Below the pieces are notes generated by a model. That model was given only the letters and a program-made list of their open reading frames with translations, did no database searches and was not told the DNA's origin. A DNA stretch of 64,000 bases from assembly GCA_024809215.1 (NCBI GenBank), contig JANUBW010000009.1, positions 248,001 to 312,000 on the forward strand, written 5' to 3'. The DNA is from Niastella sp. OAS944. Its GTDB lineage: Bacteria; Bacteroidota; Bacteroidia; Chitinophagales; Chitinophagaceae. Position numbers and translations under genes: made by a program. This document shows, piece after piece, positions 26,940 to 35,749 of this stretch. The stretch's first letter is position 1, and each line of letters begins with the position of its first letter.

Positions 26940-27521
26940 TCACAAAATAGCGGGGCGCATTCTTTTGTTCCTGATGCGGCTGAGGGTTTCTCTTTTAACA
27001 CCCAGGTAGGAGGCCAGTTGCGAAATGGAGATGCGCTGTAATATTTCGGGGTTGTTCTTTTCAAGGAACTCGTAACGGCCTTTGGCGGTGAGTATACGGA
27101 AAAGCTGTAATTGCCTTTCCTGTTTGGCGACTATTATTTCGAGGTTCTTTTTACCGGCCAGTTCAATTTCGGGGCGTTGGCCAATAACATACAAAATATC
27201 TGCTTTGTCTATTTTATACACCACCATGGGTTCGCAGGCCACCACCGTAAAATCGGATGGTTTATTAAAAAGGTAACTGTTCTTATTGGTAACGGTTTCG
27301 TGCTCAAAAAAGAATTCGAGGTTTACTTCTTCACCGTTCTGCACATTATAAGCCCGGCAAAACCCCTGTGCTATCATATACAACGACTGGCAGGGTTTGC
27401 CTTCCTTTATGATCTCTTCACCCTTCCTGTATTCAAGCTTTGTAAAGAAAGGCAGCATGAAGGCTATACTTTCTGCCGAAAGTACCGACATCTGTTTAAT
27501 GTTTTTTATAATATCTTCCAT
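26940..27521 (-). CDS. Crp/Fnr-family transcriptional regulator
   Basis: This has an N-terminal cyclic-nucleotide-binding-like beta-barrel (YRKGEEIIKEGKPCQSLYMI, AQGFCRAYNVQNGEEVNLEF) and a short C-terminal helix-turn-helix (ISISQLASYLGVKRETLSRI). The residues that bind cAMP in E. coli Crp are not all visible, as is common in Bacteroidota members of this family, where the ligand is usually unknown. ATG 27521 (MEDIIKNIKQ) gives 193 residues, the typical size; the frame is open 8 codons further. Its promoter region contains the 21-nt repeat array. Confidence 0.9.
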   Translation of the reverse strand: MEDIIKNIKQMSVLSAESIAFMLPFFTKLEYRKGEEIIKEGKPCQSLYMIAQGFCRAYNVQNGEEVNLEFFFEHETVTNKNSYLFNKPSDFTVVACEPMVVYKIDKADILYVIGQRPEIELAGKKNLEIIVAKQERQLQLFRILTAKGRYEFLEKNNPEILQRISISQLASYLGVKRETLSRIRNKRMRPAIL

Positions 27522-27646
27522 GCGCAGGTAGCTTAAGATAATCATTTTTAACAGGATAAGCAGGTGTTTTGTTTACGTGAAGGCTTTTTAGGCAAACATC
27601 AATTCATATTACCTCTTAGTTGACATGCGGAACCGCTGAATTGAGT

Positions 27647-28140
27647 GATATTTTGTTTAGCCATTAAATATCAGGGTTTAAAAATTAATATCAGGCAAAT
27701 AAGCATTGATATCAGCGTGATCTTAATCGATATTTTGAAGAAAAATTGATATTAGCCTGATCTTAATCGATATTACCCTGACCAAAAGCAATACCAGGGT
27801 GATCGAAATCAATATCAGGGTGGCAATAATTGATACTAACCTCATCAAAAGCAATATCAGGGTAGCACAAACAGATTCACCGCGTAAAAATTCAGATGAT
27901 GGTCATCACAAACCAGAGATTTGGTTTAGCCATTTAATATTGGCCAAATTGAACGTAATATCAGCTGACAGAAATTGATTTTTGCCTGGTCGAATTCGAT
28001 TTCAGGGGTAATCTTAATTGATATCAGCCTGGCAGGAAACAATATTGCCGTAATCGTAAACAATGTTGTGGTAATAAGAATTGATTTTACCCAATCTTAA
28101 GTGATGAAGAGGTGATCTTAAGCAATGATTTCCCAAAAAC
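27647..28140. repeat. Degenerate tandem array with 21-nt period (array 1)
   Basis: About 24 units start with GAT or AAT followed by A/T-rich bases, such as GATATTAGCCTGATC, GATATTACCCTGACC, AATACCAGGGTGATC and AATATCAGGGTGGC. Unit starts at 27748, 27769, 27790, 27811, 27832, 27853, 27874, 27895 and 27916 are exactly 21 bases apart; outside that core spacing is 19-22. The block GTTTAGCCATT[AT]AATAT at 27655 and 27924 matches 16 of 17 bases, pointing to a larger duplication. All frames on both strands have stops, so it is not coding now. It fills the divergent gap between the Crp/Fnr gene and the sulfatase and ends beside a hairpin. Confidence 0.85.
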
Positions 28141-28142
28141 TA

Positions 28143-28173
28143 AAAAGGTCTCGCACCGAAGTGGTGACCTTTT
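28143..28173 (+). terminator. Orphan terminator-like hairpin at the end of array 1
   Basis: Outer arms AAAAGGTC and GACCTTTT (8 bp) enclose an inner CAC-CGAA-GTG tetraloop stem. The right arm ends in TTTT. No plus-strand gene precedes it; the only upstream material is array 1, so the hairpin suggests that the array is transcribed, or it belongs to the sulfatase leader (123 bp to its ATG). Confidence 0.6.
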
Positions 28174-28295
28174 GCTAGCTGGAAACATGCAAAAATTTAT
28201 TATCAGCGTAAAAAAGACATTTTTACAATAAAAGTCTACAAATTTGATAGTGCTTCCCCTTAAGTTATAGCAACTTGTAAGAAGATTGTAAACAT

Positions 28296-29957
28296 ATGAA
28301 AAGGAACATTTTACTTATCATTTTTTGGTGTTGTTACAGCAGTTTGATAGCGCAGGAAAAAGGTAGCCGCCCCAATATTATTATAATAATGGCCGACGAC
28401 CTGGGGTACAGCGACATTGGCTGTTATGGCGGCGAAATAAATACACCCAATCTCGACCGCCTCGCAAAGAACGGTTTGCGAATGAGCAGTTTTTACAACA
28501 ATGCCCGTTGCTGCCCAACCCGGGCCAGCCTGCTCACCGGGCAGTACGCCCATAAGGTTGGCCTTGCTGCCAACGGTAATGCGCTCACCCGCAACGGCGC
28601 CACCATTGCCGAGTTGTTGAAAGAAAATGGTTACCAAACCGGAATGGTAGGGAAATGGCATTTGAGCGATGATGTTCAGCAGTCCACAAAAGAGGAACAG
28701 TTAAAATGGCTGAACCACCAGGGCTTTGCCGATGCCCCTTTTGCATCGGTGGAAAGCTATCCCATCAACCGCGGGTTTCAAAAACACTATGGCATTATTT
28801 GGGGCGTGGTAGACTACTTCGATCCCTTTTCGCTGGTTGAAGGTGAAACGCCCGTAAAACAAGTGCCCAAAGATTATTATATCACCGACGCCATTAACGA
28901 CACTTCGGTGAAATACATTAAAGAATTTACAGCGGCTAAAAAGCCTTACTTTTTATATGTGGCCCATGCCGCGCCGCATTGGCCGGTGCATGCAAAACGG
29001 GAGGACATTGCCAAATACAAAGGCAAATACGATATGGGTTGGGATGAATTGCGCAAACAGCGCTATAGTCGCATGGTAAAAATGGGATTGATTGATTCTG
29101 CAACAACACCGTTGTTGGATGTAATGGGTGGCAACGGCGCCTGGTCGAAATTAAGCGCTGCCGAAAAAGAAAAACAGTCAATGAAAATGGCCGCGCATGC
29201 CGCCATGATAGAACGGCTTGATATTGGCGTTGGGCAGATCATTAAAACCCTGGAAGAAACCAACACGTTGCAAAACACGCTGATCATCTTTTTGGCCGAT
29301 AATGGCGCTTCGCCTGAAATTGTAAATGTGCCCGGGTACGATCGCCCTTCGCAAACCCGCGATGGTCGCGATTTGCAATATGATAAGAATGTTGTTACCG
29401 GCAACATTGGTTCTGAGATTTCTTATACAGGTATTGGTGCCAACTGGGCAAATGCGGCCAACACACCTTATCGCTTTTGGAAAATGGAAAGTTTTGAAGG
29501 CGGTATTCATACTCCCATGATCGTTCACTGGCCGGCTGGTTTAAAAACCAAAAAAGGAAGTATTAACCCGGCAATGGGGCATGTAACAGATATACTGCCT
29601 ACTTTGCTTGCGGTAAGTAAATCGCAATATCCCGCTGCTTATAAAGGAAATGCCCTGACTCCATTGGATGGACAAAGTTTATTGCCCGTAATACAGGCCA
29701 AAACAAAAAAGGGCCGCAATGAAATTTTCTTTGAGCATGTGAAGGGCAAAGCATATATAAAAGGCAATTGGAAAATTGTAATGAAACACAATGCCAATGA
29801 GTGGGAGTTGTACGACCTTAGTAAAGATGCCGATGAACATACCGACCTTGCAACCACCAACCCTGCCAAACTCAATGAAATGAAAACTGCCTGGGAAGCC
29901 TGGTATAATAGTATGAAACCGTATATTCATTTACGGCCGGGAAGTGGGCCGCAATAA
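28296..29957 (+). CDS. Secreted sulfatase (arylsulfatase, S1 type)
   Basis: This hydrolyses a sulfate ester on a glycan or small molecule. The signal peptide is MKRNILLIIFWCCYSSLIAQ. The alkaline-phosphatase-like metal site starts with NIIIIMADDLGYSDIGCYGG (Asp pair). The formylglycine motif C-x-P-x-R is C72-C-P-T-R76 in ARCCPTRASLLTGQY, so C72 must be oxidised by a sulfatase-maturing enzyme not found in this window. KWHL supplies the catalytic Lys-x-His. IFLADNGAS provides the second metal Asp-Asn pair. Length 553 suits the large S1 subfamilies. It lies upstream of the HTCS regulator and belongs to the polysaccharide locus. Confidence 0.94.
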   Translation: MKRNILLIIFWCCYSSLIAQEKGSRPNIIIIMADDLGYSDIGCYGGEINTPNLDRLAKNGLRMSSFYNNARCCPTRASLLTGQYAHKVGLAANGNALTRNGATIAELLKENGYQTGMVGKWHLSDDVQQSTKEEQLKWLNHQGFADAPFASVESYPINRGFQKHYGIIWGVVDYFDPFSLVEGETPVKQVPKDYYITDAINDTSVKYIKEFTAAKKPYFLYVAHAAPHWPVHAKREDIAKYKGKYDMGWDELRKQRYSRMVKMGLIDSATTPLLDVMGGNGAWSKLSAAEKEKQSMKMAAHAAMIERLDIGVGQIIKTLEETNTLQNTLIIFLADNGASPEIVNVPGYDRPSQTRDGRDLQYDKNVVTGNIGSEISYTGIGANWANAANTPYRFWKMESFEGGIHTPMIVHWPAGLKTKKGSINPAMGHVTDILPTLLAVSKSQYPAAYKGNALTPLDGQSLLPVIQAKTKKGRNEIFFEHVKGKAYIKGNWKIVMKHNANEWELYDLSKDADEHTDLATTNPAKLNEMKTAWEAWYNSMKPYIHLRPGSGPQ

Positions 29958-29960
29958 AAA

Positions 29961-30088
29961 CGGTTACAGGTTTCAGGTTACAGGTTCCATGTTTTTGGTC
30001 CTTAATTTAAGCGGTCTGAAATCTTGTTTTGAGGTTTGAAAATAAAGCCCCTGTAACTTGTATCTTGTAACATGTAACTGTTTCCTGT
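29961..30088. repeat. Intergenic inverted repeat with GTTACAGG motifs
   Basis: GGTTACAGG appears twice on the left (29962, 29976 region) and CCTGTAAC, TTGTAAC and TGTAACTG on the right (30050-30082). The two sides can pair over about 65 bases. This lies between the sulfatase and the HTCS gene. Confidence 0.55.
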
Positions 30089-30111
30089 TTGCCCATTTGC
30101 TTATTGATTCA

Positions 30112-30133
30112 ATGATCAAAATTATTTGATCAT
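30112..30133. promoter_or_regulatory. Perfect palindrome upstream of the HTCS gene
   Basis: Arms ATGATCAAA and TTTGATCAT (9 bp each) are separated by four bases (ATTA). The site ends 19 bp before the HTCS start codon, close enough to overlap the promoter or leader. It looks like a binding site for a dimeric regulator. Confidence 0.5.
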
Positions 30134-30152
30134 AATCTTTTAACTCGTAGGA

Positions 30153-33100
30153 ATGCACGTGTGTAGAACGTTAACTGCTTTTATCTTTTGTGTTCTGTTT
30201 TGCCTGCGCACCAACAGCCAGCAAATTCTTTTCCGCAATTATACGGTGGCCGATGGTTTGTCGTCGAACACGGTACGGGCTATCAAACAGGATGATCAGG
30301 GCTTTATGTGGTTTGGTACCAAGAACGGTGTAAGCCGCTTCGATGGTTACCAGTTTAAATTGTACCAGTTTAAAAAAGATAATCCCGCTTCGCTGGGTAA
30401 TAATTTTATACATGCCATTGAAAAGGTAAACAGCACCCATTTATGGGTAGGCACCGAAAATGGTGTGTATATTTTAGATCTGGAAACAGAACGTTTTGAA
30501 CCGTTGCCTGCACTGGAAGGAAAAGTGGTGTTTGATATTTTAAAAGATAGAACCGGCGTCATTTGGATAACTACCCGCCTGTATGGATTGTTTAAGTATT
30601 CTATTGCTGATAAAAAACTAACCCATTACGAAAAAAAGAACGAAGCGCATTCTTTATCATCAAACTATTTAACCAAACTGGCGCTGGATAATAATGGCAA
30701 CCTGTGGATAGGCACTTACGGCAATGGCCTCGATGAGCTGGACCCCAAAACCATGCAGGTAACCAATCATGGTATAGCCGAAGGCGTTAGCAGTAATCTT
30801 ATTATCGCTTTATACAAAGATCAGCAGGGAAAAATATGGGCCGGCACCATGAACGGCGGTGTTTGCGTGTGGGACCCGGCAAGCCGTAAATTTAAAACAT
30901 ATAATAAAAGCAGTGAGCCCGCCATTAATGATAATATCGTAAGAAGTATTTGTCAGGCCGAACCGGGAAAGATCTATATAGGCACAGAGAAAGGGTTGAA
31001 TGTGCTGGATGAAACAACGGGTAAAATGCTTTCCTGTACAAACGATCCCGCCGATCTCCTAAGCATCAGCGATAATTCGGTGTACAGCATTTACCCCGAT
31101 AGAAATGGGACCGTTTGGGTAGGCACTTTCTTTGGCGGTGTTAGTTATTTCAAAGAAAAGAATTCTGCCTTTGAATTATATTACCCCACCCGTAATGTCA
31201 ATAGCCTGAGTGGCCGCGCGGTAAGTTGCTTTTTGGAAGATGCGCCCGGTAAATTTTGGATAGGCACCGAAGACGGGGGGCTCAATTATTTTGATTCAAA
31301 AGAAAAGACCTTCCGCCAATATCCCTTTCTGCCCAAACAGCAAAAACTTTCGTACCATAACATTCACGTGCTGATGCGCGATAAAAAAGGAATGTTGTGG
31401 ATAGGGTTGTTTGCCGGCGGTATAAATGTATATGATGGAGCAAGCGGCCGGGTAAAACAATATAAACATGATGAGAACAATGCGCATTCGCTCAATAGCG
31501 ACAATGTTTTCTCCATGTATGAAGATAAAGAAGGTACTATTTGGATAGGCACCGACCGCGGACTATGCCGCTATGATGCAACTTCCGATCAATTCATTAA
31601 TTACACCCGCCCCGGCGTTCACAATACCATTGTATATGATATTTATGAAGACGCCTCAAAGAACATGTGGTTTGCCACTTATAATAACGGACTGCATACA
31701 TATAATAAACGTACCGAAGAATGGCAAAGCATAACAACAGAAAATTCCGGTCTTACCACCAATAAGCTCACCTGCCTGCACGATGATAATAATGGCAATA
31801 TGTGGATTGGTACCGATGGCGGTGGCCTCCATGTAATGAACCGCCAAACGAAACAGGTAACGGTGTATGATAAGGCAAAGGGAATAAACGCCAATGTAGT
31901 ATATAGTTTACTCGAAGACGATGAAGGCCGTTTATGGGTTGGTACCAATGATGGTATTTATAGTGTACAAATGGCAGGCAGGTTGGTTCAACATTACACG
32001 CATAAAGACAATTTACAAAGCCGCCAGTTTAATTACAAAGCCGGTTACAAGGCGCTTGATGGTACTTTGTTGATGGGTGGGGTGAAAGGATTTAATATGT
32101 TTAACCCATTGGCAACGGGCAAAGAAACCTTTAACAATAAAGTGATCATTACGGCCTTTCAGTTATTTAATAAAGAAGTGCCGGTGACAGCCGAAAGTCC
32201 GCTGCAGCAATCGGTGAATTATACAAAGAAGATCAAATTATCGTACGATCAGTCGGTGTTTAGTTTTGAATTTGCCGGCATGAATTTCAATACGCCCGAA
32301 AAGGTGCGTTATGCATATAAAATGGAAGGTTTTGATCATGGCTGGAATTACGTAGGCGATGAACGCAAAGCAACCTATACCAACTTATCGCCCGGCACTT
32401 ATACTTTTTTGGTAAAAGCAACGGTTGATGAAAATAACTGGAACAGCGAGCCCGCTTCGGTGAAGGTTATTATCAGTCCGCCGTTTTACCGAACAATGGT
32501 AGCGTATATTATATATGTATTGCTGCTTGGTGTATTGGGCTACTGGGGCTATCATTATTTTGAGATCTACCACCGGCGAAAGAACGAAGCGCGGCTCGAC
32601 AGAATGAAAGTAAAAGAAGAGCAGGAGTTTTACGCCCGCAAAATTGAGTTCTTTACGGTGATGGCGCATGAAATAAGAACGCCGTTATCACTTATTATGG
32701 CGCCGCTCGAAAGATTATTGTCGCTAAATAAATGGCAACCCGAAGAACAGGAACAGCTGCAGTTAATGGATGAGAACAGCAACCGGTTAATGAGCCTGGT
32801 AAATCAGTTACTCGATTTTCGCCGTATTGAAAGTGATGCCTATACCATTAAAAAAGAAGAAACAGAGGTAGTATCGCTGGTGCAATCTGTTTATTCACGC
32901 TTTTCATCTTTACCTTATCAAAAGGGTGTTGAGTTTAGTATGAGCACCAGAATAAACCGCCTGTCGGTACAGGCCGATCCTGAAGTGCTGAATAAGATCT
33001 TAAGTAACCTGTTGATAAACGCTTTTAAGTTTACCCGTACAAAAGTTACTATCAGCATCAACGATCTGGTGCAGGGCGATGATGGCATTACCCGTTTTTC

Positions 33101-34145
33101 AATAAGTGTTGAAGACGATGGTATTGGCATTTCATCGGCCGATAGTAAACATATTTTCAAGAAATTTTTTACCACTACTTCTGGTAATTATGAATATCAC
33201 AATCTCGGCGGTAGTGGTATAGGATTGGCACTGGCTGCGGCGCTGGCCGAAAAACATGGCGGACAATTACTGGTTGAAAGTAAGGAAGGCGTTAAAACCA
33301 TTTTTACGCTGGAGCTTCCTTATGAAACACTGGAAATTAAAGAAGAGGAAGTCGCCATTGAGGACAATGATGTTTCAGATAAGCTCACCGTGCTGGTTGC
33401 TGAGGATGATGACATGCTGCTTGACTTCATTTCAAAAAGTTTACGTGCCGATGGCTTTGCGGTTGAAAAAGCAGCCGACGGAAAACAGGCATTACAGTTA
33501 ATAGAGCAAAAGGCCATCGACCTCATTGTCTCTGATGTAATGATGCCAGAAATGAATGGTATTGAATTGTGCAGGGTAATAAAGAACAATGTGAACTACA
33601 GCCATATTCCTTTCATGTTGCTTACTGCCAAAAGTAATGCCGAGGCTGAGCTGGAAGGGTTGGAGAGCGGCGCCGATGCCTACATCACCAAACCATTCAA
33701 ATGGAAACATGTGATGGCGGTAATAAAAAACCTGCTCGATTCCCGGGAGCGGTTACGACTGAAGTTTTCAGAACAACCCGCCATGAATGCCGAAGTGCTC
33801 ACCACCAATACCCGCGATAAAGAATTTATGGAGCGCATTATAGCCATTATAGAGCAGCGCATTACCGATTCGCAATTGTCGGTAGAAGAACTAAGTAAGG
33901 AGCTGGCCATGAGCCGGTCGAACCTGCACAAAAAACTTAAATCGCTTTCGGGCATGGGCCCTAATGAACTCATCAGGCTCATCAGGTTAAAACACGCCGC
34001 CAAATTACTTACCACCAAACAGCATACGGTTGCCGAAGTGGCGTATTTGTCGGGCTTTAGCTCACCCTCATATTTTACCAAATGTTTTCAGCAGCAGTTT
34101 AATGTTGGGCCTAAGGAGTATGGGGAAAAAAGACAAGACCTGTAA
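30153..34145 (+). CDS. Hybrid two-component system (HTCS) sensor-regulator
   Basis: This 1330-residue protein controls polysaccharide-utilisation genes in Bacteroidota. The signal peptide leads to about 14 periplasmic beta-propeller blades (Reg_prop), with repeats such as MWFGTKNGVSRFDGYQF, LWIGTYGNGLDELD and IWIGTDRGLCRYD. A Y_Y_Y domain follows (YAYKMEGFDHGWNYVGDERK), then one membrane helix (MVAYIIYVLLLGVLGYWGYH), HisKA with MAHEIRTPLSLIMAPLERLL, HATPase (NLLINAFKFT, GSGIGLAL), a receiver (LIVSDVMMPEMNGIELC) and a C-terminal AraC HTH (LSVEELSKELAMSRSNLHKK and VAYLSGFSSPSYFTKCF). All functions are in one chain. A palindrome precedes the start. It presumably senses an oligosaccharide from the glycan handled by the downstream SusC/D-encoding genes. 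Confidence 0.97.
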   Translation: MHVCRTLTAFIFCVLFCLRTNSQQILFRNYTVADGLSSNTVRAIKQDDQGFMWFGTKNGVSRFDGYQFKLYQFKKDNPASLGNNFIHAIEKVNSTHLWVGTENGVYILDLETERFEPLPALEGKVVFDILKDRTGVIWITTRLYGLFKYSIADKKLTHYEKKNEAHSLSSNYLTKLALDNNGNLWIGTYGNGLDELDPKTMQVTNHGIAEGVSSNLIIALYKDQQGKIWAGTMNGGVCVWDPASRKFKTYNKSSEPAINDNIVRSICQAEPGKIYIGTEKGLNVLDETTGKMLSCTNDPADLLSISDNSVYSIYPDRNGTVWVGTFFGGVSYFKEKNSAFELYYPTRNVNSLSGRAVSCFLEDAPGKFWIGTEDGGLNYFDSKEKTFRQYPFLPKQQKLSYHNIHVLMRDKKGMLWIGLFAGGINVYDGASGRVKQYKHDENNAHSLNSDNVFSMYEDKEGTIWIGTDRGLCRYDATSDQFINYTRPGVHNTIVYDIYEDASKNMWFATYNNGLHTYNKRTEEWQSITTENSGLTTNKLTCLHDDNNGNMWIGTDGGGLHVMNRQTKQVTVYDKAKGINANVVYSLLEDDEGRLWVGTNDGIYSVQMAGRLVQHYTHKDNLQSRQFNYKAGYKALDGTLLMGGVKGFNMFNPLATGKETFNNKVIITAFQLFNKEVPVTAESPLQQSVNYTKKIKLSYDQSVFSFEFAGMNFNTPEKVRYAYKMEGFDHGWNYVGDERKATYTNLSPGTYTFLVKATVDENNWNSEPASVKVIISPPFYRTMVAYIIYVLLLGVLGYWGYHYFEIYHRRKNEARLDRMKVKEEQEFYARKIEFFTVMAHEIRTPLSLIMAPLERLLSLNKWQPEEQEQLQLMDENSNRLMSLVNQLLDFRRIESDAYTIKKEETEVVSLVQSVYSRFSSLPYQKGVEFSMSTRINRLSVQADPEVLNKILSNLLINAFKFTRTKVTISINDLVQGDDGITRFSISVEDDGIGISSADSKHIFKKFFTTTSGNYEYHNLGGSGIGLALAAALAEKHGGQLLVESKEGVKTIFTLELPYETLEIKEEEVAIEDNDVSDKLTVLVAEDDDMLLDFISKSLRADGFAVEKAADGKQALQLIEQKAIDLIVSDVMMPEMNGIELCRVIKNNVNYSHIPFMLLTAKSNAEAELEGLESGADAYITKPFKWKHVMAVIKNLLDSRERLRLKFSEQPAMNAEVLTTNTRDKEFMERIIAIIEQRITDSQLSVEELSKELAMSRSNLHKKLKSLSGMGPNELIRLIRLKHAAKLLTTKQHTVAEVAYLSGFSSPSYFTKCFQQQFNVGPKEYGEKRQDL

Positions 34146-34185
34146 GGTCCATCATTTGAGCTTGCGTTATTATTATGTTGAATTG

Positions 34186-34286
34186 GACCTGGCAGGTCGG
34201 CCATCGAATGACCTGACAGGATCGCGGCATCGAATGATCTGACAGGTCGGCCATGTAGAAGACCTGTCAGGATCGCGGCATCCTCG
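34186..34286. repeat. Four tandem ~25-nt units with GACCTGNCAGG palindromes
   Basis: Units begin at 34186, 34210, 34236 and 34261. Each starts with a dyad of the type GACCTGACAGG or GACCTGGCAGGTC and continues alternately with TCGGCCAT or ATCGCGGCAT, so the higher-order unit is about 50 nt. It lies just downstream of the HTCS stop codon. No gene is seen between 34146 and 34440. Confidence 0.75.
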
Positions 34287-34388
34287 TGCATGTGCGAGCC
34301 CCGATGGCGAACCTTACAGGTCTTTCGCCTTAAAAACTACAATTCTTTCATTTTTATCTACAATATTTATAGACAAGGGCAGGTGCTA

Positions 34389-34437
34389 AAGGTAATTTTA
34401 GGATGAACGACAAACCAACGATTGCAAAAATTACCTT
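34389..34437 (+). promoter_or_regulatory. Leader inverted repeat upstream of the first GH-A-like gene
   Basis: AAGGTAATTTT (34389-34399) and AAAATTACCTT (34427-34437) are perfect 11-bp complements, with a 27-base loop. The right arm ends 3 bp before the ATG at 34441, so folding would mask the start region. Confidence 0.45.
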
Positions 34438-34440
34438 ACC

Positions 34441-35721
34441 ATGCTACAAAACTGCCACGAACGTATTTACAATTGTTTCCATTACGGGAAACGATTGATG
34501 CTAATTTGTCTGTTTACAGCCGGCCTGATCATTAGTTGTAAAAAATCAGAAAACGGCACCACCAATGAAACTGTTTCGCCCGAAGCCGCGGGTGGGGGCG
34601 TGCTGGTTACCGATAACCAGGCCTACATTGGTGTTAACTACAACGAAAGTTTTCAGGAGATCAGGCGCGGTGAATTAAGCTCAAGCAAAACCAAATGGGT
34701 GCGGGGCTTTATAGATGTGCTTATGCATTATGACAATCAGGACCTCACCACCAATGCAAAGATCAACCAATACCTTACGGTAAAAGACCTGGGTTATAAA
34801 ACGGTGCTTAACCTGAAATTCAATTTTATGGCCCGCGCTTACCCGGCGGTAAACAGCACCGCCTGGAATAATTACATCAGTTTTATTGATAAAGTACTCG
34901 ACCGCGTAATTGCAAAAACCGACGTAATTGTCGTAGGTAACGAACCCTTTATTGAATCAGAAACATCAACCTGGGATGAACCGTTGAACTCTTTTTACAA
35001 AGCAGCGGCCAACAGGGTGAACCAGTATTTAACCGCGCGCAACATACAACGGCCCATTTTTGTAGGTTCGTTCGATAATATGTATCAAAGCGGTCGCCAA
35101 ACAAATGCAGGTATCAATAACCTGCTGGCCTGGTGCAAGGCAACCAGTTGGGTGGCGGGTATCGATCTGCATATACATCATAATAATAATCCCGAGATCA
35201 CCACTGTTTTCAATTTTGTAAATGATAAGATCAGGGACAATCAAAAGATCATCATTACTGAATACTCCCTGATGAAATGGTGGCGCGATAATTTGAGTAA
35301 TGATCTTACATCGCAATTTTTAACTGCCTGTAATGCCAGCACAACAGATAATATTTTTCCGCCGCCGGCGGGCATCACTAAAGTATGGCAGTACATTGAC
35401 TATGCATTGAAAAATCCACGCAAGGTGGAAGAATGGAATGCATTTAATCAATACACGCCCTTTCTCGAAGACAGGAAGAGCTACCTGTGTAACTCTTTCA
35501 AACTTTTTAAGGCAAGTAGCAAATTCTGGCTAGCAACCTATGCTATGCGCCAAAGTTATCCTTTGAACACCGACTTTACTGCAACAACAGACCCCTGGAT
35601 CCTGAATTCGCTGTTTACTCCTCGCACGGTAGAACTGCTCGCATCGGCCGATGCGCAGCCACGGTACTCATACCTTGGGCAGTTTGCCGATATCAATACC
35701 ACTAATACAACTTGTCCCTGA
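34441..35721 (+). CDS. Lipoprotein glycoside-hydrolase-like protein, clan GH-A type (paralogue 1)
   Basis: The N-terminus is a lipoprotein signal with HYGKRLMLICLF and the lipobox before C33 (LIISCKK). The body looks like a (beta/alpha)8 barrel. VVGNEPF (E168, acid/base position after Asn) and IIITEYSLMKWW (E274, nucleophile position) match clan GH-A logic, as do GVNYNES at strand 1 and GIDLHIHH at strand 6. The same landmarks in the same order occur in the gene at 41503. I cannot place it in a numbered family. It is 28 bp upstream of susC and hence in the same transcript. The start has an unusually long n-region; an internal ATG at 34498 would lose the positive charges of the signal. Confidence 0.75.
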   Translation: MLQNCHERIYNCFHYGKRLMLICLFTAGLIISCKKSENGTTNETVSPEAAGGGVLVTDNQAYIGVNYNESFQEIRRGELSSSKTKWVRGFIDVLMHYDNQDLTTNAKINQYLTVKDLGYKTVLNLKFNFMARAYPAVNSTAWNNYISFIDKVLDRVIAKTDVIVVGNEPFIESETSTWDEPLNSFYKAAANRVNQYLTARNIQRPIFVGSFDNMYQSGRQTNAGINNLLAWCKATSWVAGIDLHIHHNNNPEITTVFNFVNDKIRDNQKIIITEYSLMKWWRDNLSNDLTSQFLTACNASTTDNIFPPPAGITKVWQYIDYALKNPRKVEEWNAFNQYTPFLEDRKSYLCNSFKLFKASSKFWLATYAMRQSYPLNTDFTATTDPWILNSLFTPRTVELLASADAQPRYSYLGQFADINTTNTTCP

Positions 35722-35749
35722 TTTGTAATTAAACTCAAAACAACTTCGT

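Noticed and set aside
26878-26943. N-terminal extension of the four-helix membrane protein
   Set aside because: It would overlap the Crp/Fnr stop and adds a non-hydrophobic Cys/Asn-rich stretch before a normal membrane start.
27647-28140. CRISPR array
   Set aside because: Units are degenerate along their whole 21 nt, with no constant repeat plus unique spacer, and no cas genes are near. The same holds for 61372-61917.
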